From Alistipes sp. (GTDB taxonomy: Bacteria; Bacteroidota; Bacteroidia; Bacteroidales; Rikenellaceae): DNA of 64,000 nt. Shown here in pieces: positions 20,822 through 29,022 of this stretch; position 1 is the first letter of the stretch, and each line of letters starts with the position of its first letter. The translations under genes and the position numbers were made by a program. The stretch is taken from the NCBI GenBank assembly GCA_017398555.1, contig JAFQFV010000005.1:52923-116922 (forward strand), in the 5' to 3' direction. The notes beneath the pieces are model-generated. The model was not told the DNA's origin and searched no databases. It saw only the letters and a program-made list of their open reading frames with translations.

Positions 20822-22318
20822 ATGAAACTTAAGAATATAATGAGATTGGTCCTGCCTGTAATCGCTGGTGCAATGGTAGCTACCTCTTGCCACGGTGACC
20901 TTGATATTATGCAGGACAACCGACTCTCTGCATCCAACATGTGGAAGGATGCAACTGATGTGACACAGTCCACCTACGGTATCTACGAGCGTATGCGTTC
21001 TTGCTTTGTGAACTCTACTTGCAACGTATTCTACTGGGGTGAGGTTCGTGTTGGAACTTATATGTGGGGTTCATCTATCGTAAACTTGGCACACGATAAC
21101 GATATGATCGGTGTTGAGTCAAGCACAATGAACGGTACAAACTCATCTACCAACTGGTCTGCTCTCTATACTACTATTGACCAGGCTAACGCAGTGCTTA
21201 AGTATGCTCCTACAATCAATATGTCAGATAAGGAGCGTGGTTTTGCTATCGGTCAGGCATCTTTTGCACGTGCATACTGCTACTTCTGGGCTGCACGTCT
21301 TTGGGGTGATGTGCCGTTGAACCTCGTACCAATCGAGTCTGTATCACAGCCTGAGTGCTACCCTGTACGCGCTCCTAAGGCTGAGGTTTATGCACAGATT
21401 GGTAAGGATATCGAGACTGCTCTTGAGAATGCAGAGTACCTTGGTGGTGACTGCTACTTCGCAACAAAGACTGCTGTAAACCTTCTCAAGACTGAGTATG
21501 CTCTTTGGATGTACACTAACCAGAAGGGTGGCGATAGCTATCTGACTCTTGCTCAGGATGCTCTCGATGCACTTGATCTTACAAGCAATGCTCTGCTTGA
21601 TGACTACGGTAAGGTATTTATCAACTCAAATAAGAAGAATAAGGAGATTGCATTTGCACTCCACAACAGCCAGGATGAGAAGCTGACAGGTGGTTTCTAC
21701 CCATACTTCTACCTTGGTGGCTCTTCTGTAGCACCTGCATACCAGAACAAGCCGGTACCAATGAAGTCAACTCAGTGGTGGGGCTTCCAGCCTACATTCA
21801 TGCAGCGTCTTCGTGACAGCCGTGATATTGAGGGTGACAAGCGTGTAGCTACAAACCTTGGTGATGGCCCTTACGGTGCAAGCGGTGAGAATATCACTTG
21901 GTGTAACAAGTATATCGGTGATCAGAGCGGTGCAATCGCTATCGAGGATTGCGATATCCCTTACTACCGTACAGCTCTTGGTGTTATGATGGCTGCTGAG
22001 CTTGCATACTACAAGAAGGAGTACACTAAGGCGCTGGGTTACCTCAACGTTATTGCAAAGCGTGCTTACGGTAAGGATAACTACTACACAGATGCAACTC
22101 AGAGTGGCGTTCTTAAGGCTCTTGAGAACGAGTACTTCCTCGAGTTCCCTGCAGAGGGTGTTATCTGGTGGGCACTGATTCGTCTTGACACTATTTGGGA
22201 TTATAACGACTATCTGAAGCAGCAGAAGGCGAACAATCCAAACATTCTGTTGTGGCCTATCTCTAACTCGGCTCGTAACAAGAACTACAAGCTGGTTCAG
22301 ACTGAGGGTTGGAATTAG
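20822..22318 (+). CDS. SusD/RagB-family surface lipoprotein (locus 1)
   Basis: 498 residues with a lipoprotein signal peptide (Cys23 after VATS). The N-terminal SusD-type helical TPR scaffold includes the TIDQANAVLKYAP segment and the FARAYCYFWAARLWGDVPL motif that typifies SusD family proteins. It ends with the usual C-terminal region FPISNSARNKN-like (here WPISNSARNKN). SusD proteins form the lid over the SusC barrel and bind the substrate at the cell surface. It lies 34 bp after susC with the same strong codon bias. Substrate unknown. Confidence 0.95.
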   Translation: MKLKNIMRLVLPVIAGAMVATSCHGDLDIMQDNRLSASNMWKDATDVTQSTYGIYERMRSCFVNSTCNVFYWGEVRVGTYMWGSSIVNLAHDNDMIGVESSTMNGTNSSTNWSALYTTIDQANAVLKYAPTINMSDKERGFAIGQASFARAYCYFWAARLWGDVPLNLVPIESVSQPECYPVRAPKAEVYAQIGKDIETALENAEYLGGDCYFATKTAVNLLKTEYALWMYTNQKGGDSYLTLAQDALDALDLTSNALLDDYGKVFINSNKKNKEIAFALHNSQDEKLTGGFYPYFYLGGSSVAPAYQNKPVPMKSTQWWGFQPTFMQRLRDSRDIEGDKRVATNLGDGPYGASGENITWCNKYIGDQSGAIAIEDCDIPYYRTALGVMMAAELAYYKKEYTKALGYLNVIAKRAYGKDNYYTDATQSGVLKALENEYFLEFPAEGVIWWALIRLDTIWDYNDYLKQQKANNPNILLWPISNSARNKNYKLVQTEGWN

Positions 22319-22344
22319 TTTAACAGACAAAAACAGAGAAAACT

Positions 22345-24351
22345 ATGAAAATATTTAAGTATTTAGTTCTTAGTGCGGCAGTTCTCGGTCTTGCATCATG
22401 CCAGCAGGTTGATGTTTCAGAGCGTGATATGGCAACCCGTGTAACACTTTCGCCGTTTACTGCACAGCTTGATGCAAAGGCTCAGACTTATACCGCTGCA
22501 GTTGTTGTTAATAGCGGTAGCGTGCTCTCTGACCTTGCTTGGGAGGCTGAGGTTACTTCTGCAACCCCTTGGGTTACTCTCTCAAATACTACTGTAGATC
22601 AGAATTATACCCCTACTTTTGATAAGGAGTCATCTTACAACACTCCTGTAGAGGGTATTAAGCTTGAGATTGCAGCAAATACTGAGTACAAGCGTACCTT
22701 CGAGGTTACTGTTACAGTTGCTGATGGTACTGCTGTTCCATTTACCTTCACACAGCTTGGTCAGAAGGCTGATGCTGCTGTATCTACCGATCGTAAGATT
22801 GTTGAGTTCCTCGCTATGGGTGGCTCTGAGGTTGTAGAGTACACAACCAATATGGGTGATGTTGTTGAGTTCTCATTCACTAATGGTGACGGCTCTGCTG
22901 CTACTTGGCTCACTGCTGAGGCTGTTGAGGTAGGTAAGGTAAAGGTTACTGCTGCTGAGTGGACTGACAAGAGCGCTGGTCGTGAGGCTACTATGGTTAT
23001 CACTGTAGGTACTGCTGCAACTTCTATCGCTTCTGTATCAATCCCTGTTGCACAGCTCGCTGCTGAGGATCACTACTTCCTCTATGGTGCATCTGCAGGC
23101 GATATCCTTATCAAGGATGCTGTTCAGATGGAGAAGGCTGAGACTGAGGGCGTATTCGTTCTGACAAACTTCTTCTGCGAGGAGCTTACAAACGAGATTC
23201 TTATCAACAAGAACTCTCGCGAGCTTAGCTACCCTTGCTATGCACTTGCTGCTGATGGTAAGGTTGCTGTTCTTGAGTCTGCAACTTCTACTTACACAGC
23301 TCCTGCAATCGAGGCAAATGGTGTTCGTGCACTGACTGTAAACTTCAACGACCTCACTTGGTCTTGGGAGCGCATTTCAACCCAGTATGCAATGCCGGAT
23401 TCTGAGCTTTCAAAGTATCCTACAAAGGCTTACATCGCTCGTGATGGCTCTATGAAGACTTGGATGGTTAAGCATATGGCTTGGGATGGTGGTGACATCA
23501 ATCCAAAACTCGGTTCTGGTATGCACAAGAATGTAGATGCAGGTACAAACTATGCTGCTGGCGCATTCCCAACATCTTGGAACGATGCTACAGCAATGAA
23601 TCCAGCGTGGGAGACTAAGGAAAGTGGTATGGGTAATCTTGAGACCTACTCAGATGATGGTCGTATCTACACTTACCACGAGATGCTCGGTTATGAGGCT
23701 CGCTTCGGTATCGGTTACGCTCGCTACGAGCAGGGCCCTTGGGTAATTGGCGAGAAATATACTGATGCTCGCGGTACTACCTACACTATTGCTGAGGCTC
23801 CGCTTAAGGCTCAGATTGACCTGTACACCGGTGACGATGCAAAGGATGAGGAGCTCTATCCAATGCTTAAGGTTCAGGCTCAGGGTATTTGCCCTTACGG
23901 CTGGCACGTAGCTAATGCTCAGGACTGGAGAGACCTGTTCTATGCAATGTCACAGGCTTCAAAGGTTGGTACTCACACTTATCCAGTAGCAGAGGCTGAT
24001 TGTACTTACAAGCAGATGATCAATGGTGGTGTGCCAAACATCAACGGTTGGTTGCGTAATACCAAGGATTGGGGTGACCAGTACATTGATGAGGGTGCTG
24101 ATGAGTTCGGTTTCAACTACTTCCCACTCGGTGGTCGTTATATGACTCAGGGCTTCATTTGGTATGGTATGCGTTGTCAGATGTGGGTTCCACTGCCAAT
24201 GGCTGGTAGTAAGCCTGCTGACTATCCAAGCGCAGGTGGTGGTCGTATCAATGTTGTTATCAAGAATAACAAGACTATGACAACTGCTCTTGCTAACCTT
24301 GATATCGGTCAGGCAGTTATGCCATTCCGTTGCGTTAAGAACTACAAATAA
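22345..24351 (+). CDS. BACON-domain surface lipoprotein with C-terminal FISUMP-like domain
   Basis: 668 residues. Lipobox LASC puts the lipidated Cys at 19. Two tandem BACON-like beta-sandwich repeats cover about 30-130 and 140-235, each with the WLTAEAV- or WVTLSN-type core. The middle (about 240-470) is not recognised. The last 180 residues contain CPYGWHVANAQDWRDL and end FRCVKNYK, the pattern of FISUMP (Fibrobacter succinogenes major paralogous) domains. Position after susC/susD suggests a surface binding protein, an SGBP analogue. A terminator-like hairpin follows directly. No catalytic motif was found. Confidence 0.8.
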   Translation: MKIFKYLVLSAAVLGLASCQQVDVSERDMATRVTLSPFTAQLDAKAQTYTAAVVVNSGSVLSDLAWEAEVTSATPWVTLSNTTVDQNYTPTFDKESSYNTPVEGIKLEIAANTEYKRTFEVTVTVADGTAVPFTFTQLGQKADAAVSTDRKIVEFLAMGGSEVVEYTTNMGDVVEFSFTNGDGSAATWLTAEAVEVGKVKVTAAEWTDKSAGREATMVITVGTAATSIASVSIPVAQLAAEDHYFLYGASAGDILIKDAVQMEKAETEGVFVLTNFFCEELTNEILINKNSRELSYPCYALAADGKVAVLESATSTYTAPAIEANGVRALTVNFNDLTWSWERISTQYAMPDSELSKYPTKAYIARDGSMKTWMVKHMAWDGGDINPKLGSGMHKNVDAGTNYAAGAFPTSWNDATAMNPAWETKESGMGNLETYSDDGRIYTYHEMLGYEARFGIGYARYEQGPWVIGEKYTDARGTTYTIAEAPLKAQIDLYTGDDAKDEELYPMLKVQAQGICPYGWHVANAQDWRDLFYAMSQASKVGTHTYPVAEADCTYKQMINGGVPNINGWLRNTKDWGDQYIDEGADEFGFNYFPLGGRYMTQGFIWYGMRCQMWVPLPMAGSKPADYPSAGGGRINVVIKNNKTMTTALANLDIGQAVMPFRCVKNYK

Positions 24352-24360
24352 TCTATAATC

Positions 24361-24393
24361 AAGGGGGCGGTAACTACTGCCGCCCCCTTTTTT
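24361..24393 (+). terminator. Terminator or attenuator between BACON lipoprotein and GDPD
   Basis: AAGGGGGCGG (24361-24370) pairs with CCGCCCCCTT (24380-24389) and is followed by a run of T. It is strong and lies 13 bp before the GDPD ATG, so GDPD expression may depend on read-through and be lower than that of the receptor genes. Confidence 0.85.
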
Positions 24394-24405
24394 CAAAAAA
24401 AAGAT

Positions 24406-25377
24406 ATGATGTTAAGAAAATTCTCTATTTTGTCGCTCGCAGCTGCAATGTTCATCGTGGCTTGTGAGAAGGAAGGCCCAGACTCTCCGTGGGCACCGGG
24501 TACAATACCGGGTGGCGGTGGTAATGAGCCGGATAAGGAGGAGATTGTTGTAAAGCCTATCGAAAAGGCTGACAATATTGTTGTGGCACACCGCGGTGCT
24601 GTAAAGGAGTTTGGTGGTACACCTGATAACTCTATCGCATCGTTGCGTAACGCCATTGCGCTCGGCTGCTGTGGCTCAGAGCTTGATATATATTGGACAA
24701 AGGATAACGACGTTATCGTTGCACACGCAGACTCAAACTGCCAAATCAATCGTATGTATCCGTGGGAGAATACTGTTGAGGAGCTTCGTCGTGGTGGTAT
24801 ACTCTCTAATGGTGAGATATTGCCTACACTCAAGGAGTATATCAAGGTTGCTGTAACCGAGGGTAAGTGTACAAAACTTGTTCTTGATATCAAAAATATC
24901 ACAGGACCATCAACTGTTAGTGCCGATAAACGCGCACAATACTGCATCAACGCTTGTCGTCGCTCTATCGAGATTGCTCAGGAGCTGGGTGCAGAGGAGT
25001 GGATTGAGTTTATATGTACAGGTAATGCTACCGTTATGACAGGTTGCGCACCACTCTGTGAGGCTGCAAAGATTCCTATCGGCTGGATGGCAAATAAGGC
25101 TGCATCTGAGTACGATCGCCTCGGTGCCGGCTGTAAGTATGCATACCGTTGGGCAAATATGTCGCTTGAGTATATGAACGACGGCATCCTCTATGGTACA
25201 AATACCGTAGAGCAGGGTACTCGTACCGTTGATGAGTTCTACTCTCGCGGTATAGAGTTCAGCGTATTCAATGCCGATACTGATCAGCAGATGGATTACT
25301 ATATCGACCGCGCCGATAAACTTAAGTTTATCTGCACCAACTATCCGAAAAAGCTGCTCTCAAAGATGCGCAAGTAG
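24406..25377 (+). CDS. Glycerophosphodiester phosphodiesterase-family lipoprotein (locus 1)
   Basis: 323 residues. Lipobox IVAC gives Cys20. A Gly/Pro-rich linker to about 45 is followed by a GDPD TIM barrel. Catalytic-type residues are readable: VAHRG with His62-Arg63, ELD with Glu92 and Asp94, and His107 in VAHAD. A later LVLDIKN strand carries another acidic residue. Family members hydrolyse glycerophosphodiesters to sn-glycerol-3-phosphate plus alcohol; some Bacteroidetes members act on other phosphodiesters. It is the last gene of uptake locus 1 and the only recognisable enzyme there, so a phosphodiester substrate for the locus is inferred. Two adjacent ATGs (24406, 24409) are both possible starts. 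Confidence 0.88.
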   Translation: MMLRKFSILSLAAAMFIVACEKEGPDSPWAPGTIPGGGGNEPDKEEIVVKPIEKADNIVVAHRGAVKEFGGTPDNSIASLRNAIALGCCGSELDIYWTKDNDVIVAHADSNCQINRMYPWENTVEELRRGGILSNGEILPTLKEYIKVAVTEGKCTKLVLDIKNITGPSTVSADKRAQYCINACRRSIEIAQELGAEEWIEFICTGNATVMTGCAPLCEAAKIPIGWMANKAASEYDRLGAGCKYAYRWANMSLEYMNDGILYGTNTVEQGTRTVDEFYSRGIEFSVFNADTDQQMDYYIDRADKLKFICTNYPKKLLSKMRK

Positions 25378-25453
25378 GAGATATACAGACTCAGTTGTAA
25401 TTATATATAAAGGGATTCACCTCTGGTTGATACAAATTAAGGGCGTGTTTCCT

Positions 25454-25485
25454 GGGGTGAGAAATTGTGATTTCTCACCCCTTTT
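25454..25485 (+). terminator. Terminator of uptake locus 1
   Basis: GGGGTGAGAAA and TTTCTCACCCC form an 11-bp stem (25454-25481) with a 6-base loop, followed by TTTTG. It lies 76 bp after the GDPD stop. Confidence 0.85.
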
Positions 25486-25490
25486 GTTTT

Positions 25491-25636
25491 ATCGTGAAAA
25501 GCACGCATCTGCGGCACATCCCTCATATCCCCGAATGGGAAATACGTTTAGTATGTCCCATCCGGGGATATTTCACGATGCACACCCACTACCGCATTTT
25601 GACGACAAATGAGTGCAAAAATGTAGCGGCGTGCAA
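25491..25636 (+). repeat. Intergenic hairpin repeat, copy B
   Basis: An inner stem pairs 25525-25545 with 25551-25571 (19 of 21 positions) around the loop GTTTA. An outer arm ATCGTGAAA (25491-25499) pairs with TTTCACGAT (25571-25579). The tail GACGACAAATGAGTGC starts at 25601 and ends GCGGCGTGCA at 25635. The same architecture, with different stem bases, occurs in copies A and C. The whole gap 25378-25757 otherwise holds only terminators and short palindromes. Confidence 0.65.
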
Positions 25637-25654
25637 ACTCTCGTAAAAAATAAT

Positions 25655-25705
25655 GACGGTTAGTGAGAAACACTAACCGTCTAAAATCTATCCGCATAGC
25701 GGATA
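25655..25705. repeat. Two palindromes before the rpoD terminator
   Basis: GACGGTTAGTG (25655-25665) pairs perfectly with CACTAACCGTC (25671-25681) around AGAAA. A second hairpin pairs TATCCGC (25689-25695) with GCGGATA (25699-25705). These may be extra terminators or part of the adjacent repeat; no open reading frame lies here. Confidence 0.5.
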
Positions 25706-25728
25706 CCATAAAAGCCAACAGCTATAAT

Positions 25729-25756
25729 AAAAAAGCACTCGAAAGAGTGCTTTTTT
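25729..25756 (-). terminator. rpoD terminator
   Basis: AAAAAAGCACTC and GAGTGCTTTTTT form a perfect 12-bp stem around GAAA, right after the rpoD stop at 25758. The arms give T-runs on both strands, so it may act in both directions. Confidence 0.92.
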
Positions 25757-25757
25757 A

Positions 25758-26618
25758 TTATCCCAAATAAGACTTGAGCAGTTTGCTGCGAGATGAGTGG
25801 CGGAGGCGGCGGATAGCCTTCTCCTTAATCTGTCGTACGCGCTCGCGGGTAAGGTCGAACTTCTCGCCAATCTCCTCGAGGGTCATCTCCGAACAACCGA
25901 TACCGAAGAAGTAGCGGATAATATCGCGCTCACGCTCTGTAAGGGTCTCAAGTGCGCGATCCACCTCAGTTGCGAGTGACTCGTTGATAAGGCCGCGGTC
26001 AGCATTTGGAGAGTCCGGATTTACAAGCACATCGAGCAGTGAGTTATCCTCACCATCTGCAAATGGAGCATCTACAGAGATATGTCGGCCTGCTACGCGT
26101 AGAGTATCGGTAACCTTTTCGCGAGGCAGCTCAAGCTCCTGTGCAAGCTCCTCTGGTGAAGGTACGCGCTCATGCTCTTGCTCAAAGCGGGCAAAAGCCT
26201 TGTTAATCTTATTGAGTGAGCCCACCTGGTTGAGTGGCAGACGTACGATACGGCTCTGCTCTGCAAGTGCCTGAAGGATAGACTGACGAATCCACCATAC
26301 GGCGTAAGAGATAAACTTAAAGCCTCGAGTCTCATCGAACTTCTCAGCGGCCTTGATAAGGCCCAAGTTACCCTCGTTGATAAGGTCAGGAAGGCTCAGA
26401 CCCTGATTCTGATACTGCTTTGCTACAGAGACTACGAAACGAAGATTTGCCTTAGTGAGCTTCTCCAGAGCCTCCTGGTCACCTTTGCGTATTCTTTGGG
26501 CGAGTTCTACCTCCTCCTCAACGGTGATAAGGTCCTCCTTACCAATCTCCTGCAGATACTTATCGAGAGATGCACTCTCACGATTGGTAATGGACTTAGT
26601 AATCTTTAATTGACGCAT
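25758..26618 (-). CDS. rpoD: Primary sigma factor RpoD (Bacteroidetes short type)
   Basis: 286 residues from [15 protein letters not shown] (ATG 26616-26618), the usual start of this short Bacteroidetes housekeeping sigma; an in-frame ATG 17 codons upstream lies in leader DNA. Region 1.2 holds [18 protein letters not shown], region 2 holds [14 protein letters not shown] and [13 protein letters not shown], region 3 follows, and region 4 holds [20 protein letters not shown]. It lacks the acidic region 1.1 of proteobacterial sigma-70. This factor reads the TTTG/TAnnTTTG promoters seen elsewhere in the window. Confidence 0.97.
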   Translation of the reverse strand: MRQLKITKSITNRESASLDKYLQEIGKEDLITVEEEVELAQRIRKGDQEALEKLTKANLRFVVSVAKQYQNQGLSLPDLINEGNLGLIKAAEKFDETRGFKFISYAVWWIRQSILQALAEQSRIVRLPLNQVGSLNKINKAFARFEQEHERVPSPEELAQELELPREKVTDTLRVAGRHISVDAPFADGEDNSLLDVLVNPDSPNADRGLINESLATEVDRALETLTERERDIIRYFFGIGCSEMTLEEIGEKFDLTRERVRQIKEKAIRRLRHSSRSKLLKSYLG

Positions 26619-26645
26619 TTTATACCTATTGTTAATATATCTTTC

Positions 26646-26677
26646 CAAAAATAGCCCTTGTTGTGACAAGGGCTATT
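26646..26677 (-). terminator. Terminator of the Do-type protease gene, overlapping an rpoD -7 box
   Basis: AATAGCCCTTG (26650-26660) pairs with CAAGGGCTATT (26667-26677); on the minus strand it is followed by TTTTTGG. The left arm merges with TATTTTTG (26646-26653, minus strand), a -7 box match 28 bp before rpoD. The terminator and the rpoD promoter therefore appear to share bases. Confidence 0.75.
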
Positions 26678-26697
26678 GATTTTGCGGGTTATAGAGC

Positions 26698-28161
26698 TTA
26701 CTCTACAACCATATAGCTTGCAGCTCTACCGTCAGGATATACTCCGTCAATACTGCGTACCTTGTCTGTAAGGGAGTTAAGGTCTGAGATTGTTCTGATA
26801 GCTCTGTCATTGATATGCGTGATAACAAAACCCTCTCTAACCCTTGCTCGTGCAAGCAATCCGTCGGCATTTACCTGCACAACCTCAATACCTGCTCGAA
26901 TGTCGAGTTTCTTGCACAGCTTAGGATCTGCCTCTACGAAGCGGCCACCCAAAACTTTGGCTACATCTACTGCATCCGCAGCAAGCAACTCTGCTTTACC
27001 TGCCTTATTACGCAAAGTAACCTCAAAATGTTTCACATTTTCGCCTCTTTTTACAGAAATTTTTACCTTATCGTTTGGACGGTGTTTTCCAATCTGCTCA
27101 CCGAGCTTTGAAGGGGCGTCAATAGCCACTCCGTCGATGGCTGTAATTACATCGCCCTTACGCAGTCCTGCCTCGGATGCAGCACCACCCTCAACTACTG
27201 AAGCAACGTATGCTCCACCAACCTCGCTGATGCCTGTCTCCTCCTTCATATTGTCGATAAACTCCTGGTCAATGTAGCGATATGTCACACCGAGCAGTGC
27301 ACGCTGAACGACACCATACTCCTTCAAATCATCGACAACCTTTCTTACAATAGTCTCAGGTACTGCGAATGAGTAACCGATATAACTACCTGTAGATGAT
27401 TTGATTACGGTATTAATTCCTACCAGCTCTCCACGAGCATTTACAAGTGCACCGCCGGAGTTGCCCGGATTTACTGCCGCATCGGTCTGGATAAATGACT
27501 CGATACGGAAGTCATCAGGGATAACATCCAACTGACGAGCCTTTGCGCTGACAATACCTGCTGTAATTGTCGATTGCAGGTCAAATGGAGAGCCGATAGC
27601 AAGTACCCACTCGCCAAGGCGCAGAGCATCCGAGCTACCAAATGCAAGGGTAGGGAGGTTTTCGCCATCAACCTTTATCAGAGCAACATCTGTAGCGGGG
27701 TCGGTGCCGATTTTACGAGCATCGAAAGTTCTGCCGTCATTGAGCTTTACGCGCAACTTTGTAGAGTTCTCGACAACGTGGTTATTTGTAACGATATAGC
27801 CGTCAGGGGTGATAATTACACCAGAACCACCTGAACGCTGCTCACGCTTCTGCATACCTTGCTGCTGCGGAATGCCGAAGAAGTCAAGGAATGGGTTGTA
27901 ACCGCTATGCACGGCAACCTCCGAAATCACTTCGATATTTACTACAGCCTTTACCGCATTCTCGGCAGCGTATGTCAGGTCAGGGTAGCTGCCCTGCTCG
28001 TATGATGCAAAGTGTGCACCCAATGCCGGAGCGCGCTCAACAATCTTCTCGATAACCTGAACCTCGTTATCTCCACTTTTAGCTATTACTGATACCGCTG
28101 CCACAGCCCCAGCGACTGCTGACAGCACAACAAGTCCGATAATTGAAAGTGTTCTTTTCAT
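26698..28161 (-). CDS. Do/DegQ-family periplasmic serine protease
   Basis: 487 residues from MKRTLSIIGL (ATG 28159-28161); an ATG 11 codons upstream is less likely because the signal sequence starts here. An N-terminal membrane or signal segment spans about 4-27. The trypsin-like domain has triad His128 (TNNHVV), Asp158 (ATDVALIKV) and Ser235 (NPGNSGGAL). Two PDZ domains follow at about 270-370 and 390-487. HtrA proteins degrade or refold damaged envelope proteins. Length and two PDZ domains fit DegP/DegQ; the symbol is left open. A TACTTTTG -7 box lies at 28181-28188 on the minus strand. Confidence 0.94.
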   Translation of the reverse strand: MKRTLSIIGLVVLSAVAGAVAAVSVIAKSGDNEVQVIEKIVERAPALGAHFASYEQGSYPDLTYAAENAVKAVVNIEVISEVAVHSGYNPFLDFFGIPQQQGMQKREQRSGGSGVIITPDGYIVTNNHVVENSTKLRVKLNDGRTFDARKIGTDPATDVALIKVDGENLPTLAFGSSDALRLGEWVLAIGSPFDLQSTITAGIVSAKARQLDVIPDDFRIESFIQTDAAVNPGNSGGALVNARGELVGINTVIKSSTGSYIGYSFAVPETIVRKVVDDLKEYGVVQRALLGVTYRYIDQEFIDNMKEETGISEVGGAYVASVVEGGAASEAGLRKGDVITAIDGVAIDAPSKLGEQIGKHRPNDKVKISVKRGENVKHFEVTLRNKAGKAELLAADAVDVAKVLGGRFVEADPKLCKKLDIRAGIEVVQVNADGLLARARVREGFVITHINDRAIRTISDLNSLTDKVRSIDGVYPDGRAASYMVVE

Positions 28162-28180
28162 AGTTTTGTTCTTTTTCTCG

Positions 28181-28188
28181 CAAAAGTA
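28181..28188 (-). promoter_or_regulatory. -7 box upstream of the Do-type protease
   Basis: The minus strand reads TACTTTTG, a TAnnTTTG match, 19 bp upstream of the ATG. No consensus -33 box at 19-21 bp. Confidence 0.45.
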
Positions 28189-28237
28189 ACGCAAAGTATA
28201 TGCACAATATTGTATATAGAGTATATTTTTTACCCTC

Positions 28238-28999
28238 TTATCGCTGTCGTTTGTGACTCAAGAGCCAATCGAGTATCTTCGGCTCTATACCCCTCTCGCA
28301 AATATCCCTGTGCGACAATCCCGAGTGCTCTACAAAGAGGGTTTTGTACCCCAACTCCTGCAGAGAGAGCATCTGCTCTGTTGTGTGCTCAAACTTGCGA
28401 GGATTGTCTGCATCAGAGGCAACACAGCAGACTGCAAATTGCGGTGTGCCACTTGTCCTTATATGTGGCACCGTGCCGATAATCTCCACTGCTGCCGGAA
28501 TGTTCGGACAGGCAGAAGCTACCTTGCTTACCATCATGCCACCAAAAGAGGCACCAATCAGATAGACTCTATCGGCATCGATACCCTCTGTGGTGATAAT
28601 ACTCTTCAGCCAATCGCACAACAACTTTGTAGCCCCAAAACCATCCTCACGCATCTGCTCTGAGCAGTGAGGGGCAGCTAAAACAGCATCTATTTGGCGA
28701 TTTCGTAGTTGCGCGGCTAACTTGGATATTGCTCCATAGTGGTCGCCAATATGGCTCTGGTTATCCTCTCCGCAACTGTGCCCGCCGTGTATCCATACGA
28801 CGAGTGCCGGAGCGTTCCCACTACCCTTAAAGCGCGCGATGCGATATGGCAACTGCTGAAACCGCTCGCTCTTCAGTTCTCTATTTTGCCACTGCTCAAA
28901 CTCGGCGCGTTTCATATACGCTCTCTCGCCCGCTCCTTGACCAAACACAACGAAAGCGGATAGCAATGTGCAAATTAATAATAACCAATCCCTACGCAT
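28238..28999 (-). CDS. Secreted alpha/beta hydrolase
   Basis: 253 residues with a signal peptide of about 20 residues (ends FVVFGQ). The alpha/beta fold is shown by the oxyanion strand VVWIHGGHS at about 67-75, the nucleophile elbow GASFGG with Ser151, an acid candidate at Asp196 or Asp198 (ASDADNP), and His230 in SGLSHRD. It belongs broadly to the prolyl oligopeptidase or esterase/phospholipase-like hydrolases; the ester or amide substrate is not readable. It lies 23 bp after the 1014-residue repeat protein on the same strand and is probably cotranscribed with it. Confidence 0.75.
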   Translation of the reverse strand: MRRDWLLLICTLLSAFVVFGQGAGERAYMKRAEFEQWQNRELKSERFQQLPYRIARFKGSGNAPALVVWIHGGHSCGEDNQSHIGDHYGAISKLAAQLRNRQIDAVLAAPHCSEQMREDGFGATKLLCDWLKSIITTEGIDADRVYLIGASFGGMMVSKVASACPNIPAAVEIIGTVPHIRTSGTPQFAVCCVASDADNPRKFEHTTEQMLSLQELGYKTLFVEHSGLSHRDICERGIEPKILDWLLSHKRQR

Positions 29000-29022
29000 A
29001 TTATATAAATAGGTACTATCGA

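Noticed and set aside
24393-24950. A 185-codon minus-strand frame opposite the GDPD gene
   Set aside because: The plus frame has lipobox and catalytic motifs; the opposite frame has none.
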